Positions 6,437 to 13,650 of a stretch of DNA of 30,333 bases are shown piece by piece. The position numbers and the translations under genes are program-made. Position 1 is the stretch's first letter, and each line of letters opens with the position of its first letter. Origin of the DNA: an uncultured Bacteroidales bacterium (lineage in GTDB: Bacteria > Bacteroidota > Bacteroidia > Bacteroidales > UBA3663); contig CALBPV010000131.1 in NCBI GenBank assembly GCA_937899265.1, positions 1 to 30,333 on the forward strand, in the 5' to 3' direction. Below the pieces are notes generated by a model. That model had not been told where the DNA came from. It saw nothing but the letters and a program-made list of their open reading frames with translations, and did not search any database.

Positions 6437-9094
6437 ATGGACATCAACGACGAGAATACCGAAGAAATCGTAGCAGGCAACGGCTATCGGCCCCACAACG
6501 ACGACACCTCGGGAGACGACAAAATACACCACCTCAGCGGAATGTACCAGAGCTGGTTCCTCGACTACGCCAGCTACGTCATTCTGGAGCGCGCCGTACC
6601 CCATGCCATCGACGGACTGAAGCCCGTACAGCGACGCATCCTCCACGCCATGAAAATGATTGATGACGGACGCTATAACAAGGTGGCCAACATCGTGGGA
6701 CAAACCATGCAGTACCATCCCCACGGCGACGCCTCCATCGGTGATGCTCTCGTCCAGATGGGTCAAAAAGACCTCCTCATCGACACGCAGGGTAACTGGG
6801 GCAATATCCTCACCGGCGATGATGCAGCCGCTCCGCGATACATTGAGGCCCGCCTTTCGCAGTTTGCTCTCGAAACAACCTTCAATCCCAAGGTCACCCC
6901 TTGGCAGCTGAGTTACGACGGACGCAAGAAGGAACCCATCAACCTGCCGGTCAAGTTCCCACTGCTGCTTGCCCACGGAGTAGAGGGTATTGCGGTAGGT
7001 CTGTCGTCGAAGATCCTGCCCCACAATTTCAACGAGTTGCTCGATGCCTCGATGGCCTACCTTCGCGGCGAGGATTTCGAAATCTATCCGGACTTCCCCA
7101 CAGGCGGCTTGATTGACGTGAGCCGCTACAAAGACGGCGAGCGCGGCGGTGTGGTCAAAGTAAGGTCCCGCATCGAAAAAGTGGATGCCAAGACCCTCGT
7201 CATACGCGATGTCCCCTTCGGAAAAACCGTGGGGTCCCTCATCGAATCCATCAAGAAAGCCATCGACAAGGGCAAAATCAAAATACGCAAGTTTGAGGAC
7301 TTTACAGCCGCCAAGGCCGAAATCATGGTTCACCTCATGCCCAACGTTTCGGGCGACAAGACCATCGATGCGCTCTATGCCTTCACCGACTGCGAAATCT
7401 CCATTTCGCCCAACTGTTGCGTCATCTATGACAAGAAGCCTCATTTCCTCAATGTCAAAGAAATTCTGCGCCGCTCGGCCGACAACACCAAGGAACTGCT
7501 CCGCCAGGAACTCGAAGTGACCAAGGGCGAACTGCAGGAACACCTCATGGTGTGCAGCCTGGAGAAAATCTTCATCGAGGAACATATCTACAAAGACAAA
7601 GAATATGAAGAGGCCCGCAACATCGACATTGCCCTCGAACACATCGACGGACGTCTGAAAGCCTACCTCGAAACCCACAAACTCGACCTCGTGCGCGACA
7701 TCACCCGGGACGACCTGCTCCGCCTCTTGGAAATCAAGATGAAACGCATCCTCAAATTCTCTTCGGAGGAGGCCGACAAGGAAATTGCCGCTACCAAAAA
7801 GAAAATCGCCGAGGTCAACAAAAATCTGCGCCACCTGGTGGATTACACCATCGAGTGGTTCCAACACCTCAAGGACAAATACGGCCAGAACCGACAGCGC
7901 CAGACCGAGATACGCAACTTCGACAACGTGGATGCCACCAAGGTCATCGAATCGAACCTCAAACTCTACGTCAACTATGAAGAAGGGTTCATCGGCACCG
8001 ACCTGAAGAAGGACGAATTTGTCTGCAACTGCTCCGAGATAGACGACATCCTGGTCATCTTCAAAAACGGACAGTACAAAATCTTCAAGGTGGATGGCAA
8101 GACCTTTGTGGGCACGGAATCCGACATCATCCACATTGCCGTGTGGAGAAAACAGGACAACCGCACCATCTACAACGTTGTCTATCGTGACGGCAAGAAG
8201 GGCTCGCCCTACTACATCAAACGTTTCCCCATCGTCTCTCTTCAGCGCGACAAACTCTACGACATCACACAGGGCAAAGAGGGAAGTCGCATCGAGTATA
8301 TGAGCGTGAATCCCAACGGCGAAGCCGAAGTGATACGCATCTCCATCAAGTCGCGCAACCGCATACCCGCCACGAAGGTCTTTGACCGCGACTTTGCCGA
8401 ACTTGCCATCCACGGCCGGGGTGTGAGGGGCGTTTTGCTCACCAAGGCCGATCTCCAGCGCATCAGCGTCAAAGCACAGGGCGGCTCCACACTGGGCGGA
8501 CGTCCCGTATGGTGGGACGGAGACGTGCAACGCCTCAATTACGACAAACAAGGCGAGTATTTGGGCGAGTTCATGGGAGACGACAAGGTACTCGTTATTC
8601 TCGACAACTACGACTACTATGTCACTTCTTTCGATGAAAGCAACCACTACGAAGCGAACGTCCTCAAGGTCGAGAAATACGACCCCGAAAAGGTGTGGAC
8701 CATGATTATGCGCGATTGGGAGACCGAGAACTATCACAACCTCAAACGCTGTTTGCTCGACGCTACACCCAGGAAACAGAACATGTTGGGCGAAGGCAAA
8801 CGGTTCACGATGGATCTCCTTTCGGAAACGCCCTGTCCGCGATTCCAATTCACCTTCGGCGAAGGCGATGCCGACAAGGAACCCCTCATCGTAGAGGCCG
8901 AGGACTTTGTGCCCGTGCGCAAAGCCAACACCCTGGGCAAACGCATCTCGACGGCCTGTATCGTCAAGATAACAGAACTGGAGCCCACACGCATGCCTGA
9001 CACCGATGCCGAGGAAATCGAAGCCCCTGCTCCTGAAGAAGACAACGGCGACGACGATCCCGGCGATCTCGTCATGGAACCCGATAAAGCATGA
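6437..9094 (+). CDS. parC: DNA topoisomerase IV subunit A
   Basis: The 885-residue product is the DNA-cleaving subunit of a type IIA topoisomerase, which works with ParE (not in this window) to unlink daughter chromosomes. The N-terminal breakage-reunion domain has the conserved YASYVILERAVPHAIDGLKP, the helix HPHGDASIGDALVQMG (96-109) and the active-site tyrosine Y135 in APRYIEARLS. A coiled-coil stretch lies at about 340-490, and the C-terminal third (about 530-830) has the repeating beta blades typical of this subunit, ending in an acidic tail rich in E and D. The short blades and GDASIGDALV favour ParC over GyrA. Residue 99, at the place of quinolone-site Ser80 of E. coli ParC, is alanine. 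Its stop overlaps the next gene's ATGATG. A very long open frame on the opposite strand is a codon-usage shadow. Confidence 0.92.
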   Translation: MDINDENTEEIVAGNGYRPHNDDTSGDDKIHHLSGMYQSWFLDYASYVILERAVPHAIDGLKPVQRRILHAMKMIDDGRYNKVANIVGQTMQYHPHGDASIGDALVQMGQKDLLIDTQGNWGNILTGDDAAAPRYIEARLSQFALETTFNPKVTPWQLSYDGRKKEPINLPVKFPLLLAHGVEGIAVGLSSKILPHNFNELLDASMAYLRGEDFEIYPDFPTGGLIDVSRYKDGERGGVVKVRSRIEKVDAKTLVIRDVPFGKTVGSLIESIKKAIDKGKIKIRKFEDFTAAKAEIMVHLMPNVSGDKTIDALYAFTDCEISISPNCCVIYDKKPHFLNVKEILRRSADNTKELLRQELEVTKGELQEHLMVCSLEKIFIEEHIYKDKEYEEARNIDIALEHIDGRLKAYLETHKLDLVRDITRDDLLRLLEIKMKRILKFSSEEADKEIAATKKKIAEVNKNLRHLVDYTIEWFQHLKDKYGQNRQRQTEIRNFDNVDATKVIESNLKLYVNYEEGFIGTDLKKDEFVCNCSEIDDILVIFKNGQYKIFKVDGKTFVGTESDIIHIAVWRKQDNRTIYNVVYRDGKKGSPYYIKRFPIVSLQRDKLYDITQGKEGSRIEYMSVNPNGEAEVIRISIKSRNRIPATKVFDRDFAELAIHGRGVRGVLLTKADLQRISVKAQGGSTLGGRPVWWDGDVQRLNYDKQGEYLGEFMGDDKVLVILDNYDYYVTSFDESNHYEANVLKVEKYDPEKVWTMIMRDWETENYHNLKRCLLDATPRKQNMLGEGKRFTMDLLSETPCPRFQFTFGEGDADKEPLIVEAEDFVPVRKANTLGKRISTACIVKITELEPTRMPDTDAEEIEAPAPEEDNGDDDPGDLVMEPDKA

Positions 9095-9957
9095 TGAAAC
9101 GACTGCTCTTCACCCTCCTCCCCGCATTTCTTCTGCTGCCTGCTGCGGCGCAAGACACGGCCTTGCTGCGTCCCGTCACGCATGTCCTTACCCTCCAGGC
9201 CGGCCAAGGCAAAATGCGCGACACTTACCTTACTCCCCTGCGCTACGACGGCACCTCGCTGGGGATTCAGTACGAACGGTCGCGCCAGTTACGGCATGCA
9301 CGCCTGTCGAACCTCCAACACATCATGCTCGATTTCATGACGGGCGACGACAAAGGCAATCACACGACTTCGTGGGTCGGACGTCTGCACTACGGCTATA
9401 CGATGCTGTGGGATTTCCATCCTCTGGAACGGCAACCCCGGGCTGGTGACTGGAAAGTGAAAGCCGGCCTGTACGGCGGTCTCGATGCCGGCTTCGACTA
9501 CAACCTCAAACTGACATCATCCAACAATCCCGTCAACGTACGGCTCTGCCAAAACATCGGACTCTCGGTGCTGGGTCTTTGGTACTACGGTGCAAAACGC
9601 AGTCATAACGTGCGGCTCGAATTGCAGGCTCCCCTCATAGGGTGGGCGCTCATGCCCGAATACGGAGCTTCGTACTACGAGACATTTTATCTCAATCAGG
9701 GCGGCAATTACACCAACTTCACATCGATCCACAACCAACAGGATCTCGACGTGCGGCTGACCACCGACCTCCAGTTCACCAAATATCCCATACGTTTGGG
9801 TATGGCGTGGCACATCGAAACGATGAAAATCCACAACATTACCCAGCGCTATTCTTCTCTCCAGTTGGTGGCAGGCGTGGTCTTCTCCACCCTTCCCTTT
9901 ACGCGCCGTCAGGCCAACCGGGAATACCTTCTCGACAACTATCAAATGGCTTACTGA
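9091..9957 (+). CDS. Secreted or outer-membrane protein, possibly DUF3316
   Basis: The product is 288 residues with a signal peptide (MMKRLLFTLLPAFLLLPAAAQ, cleavage near residue 20-21). The mature part is full of alternating aromatic and glycine-rich strands (for example WKVKAGLYGGLDAGFDYNLKL and a tyrosine-rich middle), which suggests a small outer-membrane beta barrel. From memory it resembles the Bacteroidetes family DUF3316, but this was not verified. Its start codons overlap the parC stop (ATGATGA), so translation is probably coupled, and the S41 peptidase gene starts 2 bases after its stop. The first or the second ATG may be used; they differ by one residue. The function is unknown and no enzymatic motif is seen. 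Confidence 0.65.
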   Translation: MMKRLLFTLLPAFLLLPAAAQDTALLRPVTHVLTLQAGQGKMRDTYLTPLRYDGTSLGIQYERSRQLRHARLSNLQHIMLDFMTGDDKGNHTTSWVGRLHYGYTMLWDFHPLERQPRAGDWKVKAGLYGGLDAGFDYNLKLTSSNNPVNVRLCQNIGLSVLGLWYYGAKRSHNVRLELQAPLIGWALMPEYGASYYETFYLNQGGNYTNFTSIHNQQDLDVRLTTDLQFTKYPIRLGMAWHIETMKIHNITQRYSSLQLVAGVVFSTLPFTRRQANREYLLDNYQMAY

Positions 9958-9959
9958 AA

Positions 9960-11045
9960 ATGAAACATCTCCCCCATCTTCTCGCCCGTATGGCCACTGC
10001 CGTTGCCCTTTTGGCTCTCCCCTCCTGTCTCGATGACGACAGCCTCGAGGAAGATGACACCTTTCTGGGCACCTTTGAGGCCTGCTGGCGTGCGATAGAC
10101 GAGCATTACTGTTTCTTCGACGAGAAAAACGTCGATTGGGATGAAGTCTATACGAGATACAAACCCTACTTCCGCGATTCGGTCAAAACGATGGTGCAGG
10201 AACTTCGACTGCTCGACTCCATGCTCGACCTGCTATGCGACGGACACGTCAACATCTACGCACCCTTCAATACTGCGCGTTACTGGGCGTGGTATGAAGA
10301 CTACCCGCAGAACTTTGACAACAACCTGCTGGAACGCCACTACCTGGGCACCAACTATTGGACAGCCGCCGGCTTCAAATACGGTCTCATGCCCGACTCG
10401 GTGGGTTACATCCGCTACGAGTCGTTCAGCGTATCGCCCGGCGAGACCAATCTCGACTACATGTTGGCCGCCTTGAACATGGCGAAAGGGCTCATCATCG
10501 ATGTGCGCGACAACGGAGGAGGTGCGCTCACCAACGTTCCTACTATAGCTTCTCGATTCGGAGAGGCCGACCTGACCTACGGCTACCTGAAGCACAAAAC
10601 AGGAAAAGGACACAACGACTTCTCGACCCCTGAGCCCATCAAACTCGACAGCCGCTCGGACGGTCGCATCTATTGGGACGCAAAAACACAGCCTGTTGTG
10701 GTGCTTACCAACCGCTCGGCTTATTCGGCCACCAACATCTTTGTGATGGCCATGAAAGCCTCTGACGGCATCGGCGGACGCAAAATCAAAACCTTCGGCG
10801 ACAAAACCGGCGGCGGCTCGGGCATGCCTTTCTCGACGGTGTTGCCCAACGGCTGGACGCTGAGGTTCTCAGCCTGTCCGATGTACGACAAAAACAAAAA
10901 GTCGGTAGAAGGCGGCATCGACCCCGACTTCAAAGTCGATATGGATTCCGTGTCGATGACAGTGAATCACAAAGACGACATCATCGAGGCAGCGCGCACC
11001 TATATCAACGAGAACACCCTCAAAACCTACGATGAGCAGGAGTGA
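9960..11045 (+). CDS. S41 family peptidase lipoprotein
   Basis: Starting at 9960 the product has 361 residues, with a signal peptide and lipobox ALPSC (Cys23), so it is probably lipid-anchored in the envelope. The frame is open much further upstream, but that part lies inside the previous gene and encodes no signal peptide. The tail-specific protease core is visible: FEACWRAIDEHYCFFDEK, then VGYIRYESFS, GLIIDVRDNGGG (177-188), TNRSAYSATNIF and GDKTGGGSGMP. By alignment with CtpA-type SASE motifs the nucleophile should be S256 (AYSATN); the usual lysine partner may be K282 (GDKTGGG). No clear PDZ domain is seen, as in many Bacteroidetes members. It is third in a tight parC-led row. The substrate is unknown. 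Confidence 0.85.
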   Translation: MKHLPHLLARMATAVALLALPSCLDDDSLEEDDTFLGTFEACWRAIDEHYCFFDEKNVDWDEVYTRYKPYFRDSVKTMVQELRLLDSMLDLLCDGHVNIYAPFNTARYWAWYEDYPQNFDNNLLERHYLGTNYWTAAGFKYGLMPDSVGYIRYESFSVSPGETNLDYMLAALNMAKGLIIDVRDNGGGALTNVPTIASRFGEADLTYGYLKHKTGKGHNDFSTPEPIKLDSRSDGRIYWDAKTQPVVVLTNRSAYSATNIFVMAMKASDGIGGRKIKTFGDKTGGGSGMPFSTVLPNGWTLRFSACPMYDKNKKSVEGGIDPDFKVDMDSVSMTVNHKDDIIEAARTYINENTLKTYDEQE

Positions 11046-11100
11046 ACCACCCCGCTGCGGAACAAAAGAAGCAGGTTTTTGACATTTTTCGGCCCGAAAG

Positions 11101-11132
11101 TTTGGCGAAGTCAAAAAAATGCTTTATCTTTG
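11101..11132 (+). promoter_or_regulatory. Promoter of tRNA-Leu
   Basis: TTTG (11101-11104), 20 bases, then TATCTTTG (11125-11132); the tRNA begins 12 bases later. The downstream bases TGCACC match those of the tRNA-Ser promoter at 12428-12459. Confidence 0.7.
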
Positions 11133-11144
11133 CACCCGCATTAA

Positions 11145-11226
11145 GCGCAAGTGGTGGAATTGGCAGACACGCCAGACTTAGGATCTGGTGCCGAAAGGCT
11201 TGCGGGTTCGAGTCCCGCCTCGCGTA
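11145..11226 (+). tRNA. tRNA-Leu (anticodon UAG)
   Basis: The cloverleaf is readable: acceptor arms 11145-11151 and 11219-11225, D arm with GGAATTGGCAGAC, anticodon stem CCAGA/TCTGG around loop CTTAGGA (anticodon UAG, reads CUA and related leucine codons), a short variable arm as in class II tRNAs, and a T arm with GTTCGAGTCC. The discriminator is A and CCA is not encoded. The acceptor stem holds a G-U first pair and an A-C mismatch at pair 5. Confidence 0.93.
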
Positions 11227-11232
11227 CATAGA

Positions 11233-11272
11233 AAACGGACTTGCCCGAGATGAGCAAGTCCGTTTATATTTT
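11233..11272. terminator. Bidirectional terminator between tRNA-Leu and mltG
   Basis: A 12-pair stem (11233-11244 with 11254-11265) around a 9-base loop is followed by TATATTTTG and preceded by A residues. It lies between the tRNA-Leu end and the convergent mltG stop at 11279, so it can serve both. Confidence 0.85.
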
Positions 11273-11278
11273 GTCCGT

Positions 11279-12352
11279 TCAGGGTTTGATTTTGAGTTTG
11301 TTGAGCGCCCTGTGATAGAGAGCTGCGTTGCGCTGATGTTCCTGGAGCGTGCGGGCAAAATTGTGGGTGCCCGAAAAGTCGGCCTTGGCACACATATATA
11401 AATAAGGATGTTCCTTGGATTGAAGCAGGGCATCGAGAGTCGCTTTTTCGGGAATGCGGATGGGTCCGGGCGGCAAACCGGCGTGGAGATATGTATTGTA
11501 GGGCGACGGGGTCTGAAGATGCTCGGCGAGAATGCGCCGCAGAGAGAAGTCTCCTACTGCATATTTCACCGTAGGGTCGGCCTGAAGCGGCATTCCGATT
11601 CTGAAACGATTGGCATAGAGACGCGCCACGATGCCGATTTCGCCGGCATTATGCGTCTCCTCTTCGGCAATGGAGGCGATAATGCTGCATTGCACGGGAG
11701 TAAGTCCCAAAGCCTGCGCCTGAGTCTTGCGCTGCGGAGTCCAGAAGGCTTCGTGTTCGCGGTACATTCGCCGAATCAGATCCTCGGCACTGATATTCCA
11801 CCATACCTGATAGGTGTCGGGCAGGAAGAGGGTCAGTACGGTGGCTGTATCCACATCCAGACTGCGCAGCAGGGCCGTGTCTCGAAGCGCTGTCATCATG
11901 GCGGCACTGTCGATGAGGAGCGGTTCGGTGATGCGGGAAGCAAGCTGGGAAGCAAGACGCACGTTGTTGAACGCAATGCGAACCGCCGTCTGCTGGTGGC
12001 GGGCGATGCGCGAAGCTACCCGGAGGGCAGGCAGGTCGATGGAAAGGAGATAGGCACCCGAACGGTCGGACGAGGAAAGAATGTCGTCGAGTTGGTAATA
12101 GTCCATACACCGTTCAATCCAAAAGACGCGCCGCGAATCGACCCCTTTGTCACGCAGTTGGGCAAGTATGGAATCACGCGTGTCGCCCGGCCGCACGTAG
12201 AGCCAGATGTCACGGGTGAGAGCAGAGGGCACTGTCATCTGCCAAACGGCATATCCGACGGCACCTCCGGCCAAAAGCAGCGTGACGGCGAGGACGGCGA
12301 GCACCTTGAGAAAGGTCCGTTTTTTACTGTTCGTTGTAATCTTAGGCTTCAT
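11279..12352 (-). CDS. mltG: Endolytic murein transglycosylase MltG
   Basis: With the start at 12352 the product has 357 residues; the longer open frame runs back over the promoter of the divergent tRNA-Ser and is not used. A basic N-terminus and one membrane helix (about 13-37) are followed by the YceG/MltG domain: a LysM-like part with IWLYVRPGDTRDSILAQL, then TLFLPDTYQVWW, IASIAEEET with the catalytic Glu at about 230, and ANRFRIGMPLQADPTVKYA (247-265), which match the family signatures. MltG cuts nascent glycan strands and so sets their length at the inner membrane. It is single on its strand, facing tRNA-Leu. Family and function are well supported. Confidence 0.93.
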   Translation of the reverse strand: MKPKITTNSKKRTFLKVLAVLAVTLLLAGGAVGYAVWQMTVPSALTRDIWLYVRPGDTRDSILAQLRDKGVDSRRVFWIERCMDYYQLDDILSSSDRSGAYLLSIDLPALRVASRIARHQQTAVRIAFNNVRLASQLASRITEPLLIDSAAMMTALRDTALLRSLDVDTATVLTLFLPDTYQVWWNISAEDLIRRMYREHEAFWTPQRKTQAQALGLTPVQCSIIASIAEEETHNAGEIGIVARLYANRFRIGMPLQADPTVKYAVGDFSLRRILAEHLQTPSPYNTYLHAGLPPGPIRIPEKATLDALLQSKEHPYLYMCAKADFSGTHNFARTLQEHQRNAALYHRALNKLKIKP

Positions 12353-12370
12353 TTTGTCATCTTTTGGCTG

Positions 12371-12378
12371 CAAAGATA
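12371..12378 (-). promoter_or_regulatory. Probable -7 box of mltG
   Basis: TATCTTTG on the minus strand lies 19-26 bases before the mltG start. A good -33 TTTG is missing; TTCG is found at the right place (12399-12402), so the promoter is probably weaker than its neighbours. Confidence 0.45.
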
Positions 12379-12427
12379 CACTTAAAATCGTGAAAAAACG
12401 AATTTTTCGCATTTTTTTAGAAAAATA

Positions 12428-12459
12428 TTTGGCAGTTTCGAAAAAAAAGCCTATCTTTG
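12428..12459 (+). promoter_or_regulatory. Promoter of tRNA-Ser
   Basis: TTTG (12428-12431), 20 bases, then TATCTTTG (12452-12459). The tRNA begins 42 bases downstream, so the primary transcript should carry a leader of about 35 bases that needs trimming. Confidence 0.68.
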
Positions 12460-12501
12460 CACCGCTTTTCCAAAAGAAATGCTGGTTTGGCAGCAATGTT
12501 A

Positions 12502-12589
12502 GGAGAGATGGGTGAGTGGCTGAAACCACCGGTTTGCTAAACCGACGAACCTGATTAGGGTTCCACGAGTTCGAATCTCGTTCTCTCCG
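12502..12589 (+). tRNA. tRNA-Ser (anticodon GCU)
   Basis: Acceptor arms GGAGAGA (12502-12508) and TCTCTCC (12582-12588) pair fully, with discriminator G. The D arm GGTGAGTGGCTGAAACC, the anticodon loop with GCT (reads AGC/AGU), the long variable arm expected for serine, and the T arm ACGAG/CTCGT around TTCGAAT are all present. CCA is not encoded. Confidence 0.93.
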
Positions 12590-12598
12590 CGAGCTCTG

Positions 12599-12638
12599 AA
12601 AGCCCCGCTAATCCCAAAAAGATTAACGGGGCTTTTTT
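12599..12638 (+). terminator. Terminator after tRNA-Ser
   Basis: AAAGCCCCG (12599-12607) pairs with CGGGGCTTT, and an inner 5-pair stem (TAATC/GATTA) follows after one mismatch; a T-run ends the element. It separates the tRNA from the metallopeptidase gene. Confidence 0.85.
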
Positions 12639-12673
12639 GAAACACAAGAACCGAAACCAAACAATATAAAACA

Positions 12674-13609
12674 ATGAAACTGGACGGACGTCGTCAAAGC
12701 GACAATGTAGAAGACCGCCGAGGACAAAACTCGGGCGGGTCGATGAGAGGCCTCTCCGGAGGCAGCAGTATGCTCCCCATGTTGCTGAGCCTGCTCAACG
12801 GCAAAGGAGGCAAGTGGATAATTATCGCCATTGTGGCACTCGTCATTCTGAGCTACGCGGGCGGTTGCAACCCGTTGGAAATCTTGATGGGTGCGAGCAG
12901 CGGCATCGACAACTCGTCACAGACAACCTCTGCCGGCAGCAGCTACGAAGCAACGGACGAAGAGGAAGCATTGGCCGAATTCTCCCGTCAGATTCTGGCC
13001 TCGACCGAAGATGTCTGGGAAGAAGTGTTCCGCAAAATGGGCAAACAATACCAAAATCCCACGCTGGTGCTTTACACGGGCTCTGTTTCGACCGCATGCG
13101 GCGCAGGCAATGCTGCCGTAGGCCCCTTCTACTGCTCGGGAGACCAAAAGCTCTACATCGACCTCTCGTTCTTCACGACGATGAAGTCTCAAATCGGAGC
13201 CGACGGCGATTTTGCATACGCCTATGTCATTGCCCACGAGGTAGGACACCACGTTGAATATCTGTTGGGGACCTTGGGTCAAGCCCATCGCCAGATGCAA
13301 AGTCTCGACAAAGCTGCTGCCAACGAAATCAGTGTGCGGCTGGAACTCCTCGCCGACTATTATGCCGGCGTGTGGGGTCACTATGAGAACAAACGCTACC
13401 AGTCGCTCGAAGAAGGCGACATCGACGAAGCCATCAACGCTTCGCTCAAAATCGGCGATGACTACCTCCAGAAGAAAGCCCAAGGTTATGCCGTGCCGGA
13501 ATCGTTCACTCACGGCACCTCCCAGCAGCGCAAGAAATGGCTTAAACTCGGACTCGAAACAGGCGACATGAGCACGACCACTTTCACGGGCAGCTACGAT
13601 TCTCTCTGA
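12674..13609 (+). CDS. Neutral zinc metallopeptidase (YpfJ/KPN_02809-like)
   Basis: The 311-residue product belongs to the YpfJ-type family of membrane-bound zinc peptidases. A Gly/Ser-rich, arginine-containing N-terminus precedes one membrane helix (about 47-64), so the catalytic part likely faces the periplasm. The motif AHEVGHHVE gives zinc ligands H188 and H192 and catalytic E189; RLELLADYYAG (223-232) should supply the third ligand. The conserved core includes ACGAGNAAVGPFYC and KLYIDLSFF, and the end GTSQQRKKWLKLGLETGD is typical. Peptidase activity is inferred from the motif; the natural substrate is unknown for the family. It starts 36 bases after the tRNA-Ser terminator. No clear promoter is seen in that gap. 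The aminotransferase gene follows 41 bases later. Confidence 0.9.
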   Translation: MKLDGRRQSDNVEDRRGQNSGGSMRGLSGGSSMLPMLLSLLNGKGGKWIIIAIVALVILSYAGGCNPLEILMGASSGIDNSSQTTSAGSSYEATDEEEALAEFSRQILASTEDVWEEVFRKMGKQYQNPTLVLYTGSVSTACGAGNAAVGPFYCSGDQKLYIDLSFFTTMKSQIGADGDFAYAYVIAHEVGHHVEYLLGTLGQAHRQMQSLDKAAANEISVRLELLADYYAGVWGHYENKRYQSLEEGDIDEAINASLKIGDDYLQKKAQGYAVPESFTHGTSQQRKKWLKLGLETGDMSTTTFTGSYDSL

Positions 13610-13650
13610 CGGATAATTTAATCGCAAACAATATATCCCCCCCAAAAGGA

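Noticed and set aside
6431..8848. 805-codon open frame antisense to parC
   Set aside because: It mirrors parC exactly, its translation is low-complexity (V, F, D, H, G rich), and parC has all catalytic motifs. Codon bias on the plus strand explains the lack of stops.
9642..9959. Longer N-terminus for the S41 peptidase
   Set aside because: It would lie inside the preceding gene and bury the signal peptide and lipobox in the middle of the protein.
11408..12385. 325-codon plus-strand frame opposite mltG
   Set aside because: MltG motifs are clear on the minus strand; this translation has no domain.
12353..12529. Longer N-terminus for MltG
   Set aside because: It would cover the mltG -7 box and the tRNA-Ser promoter and tRNA 5' end, and would put 59 residues before the membrane helix.
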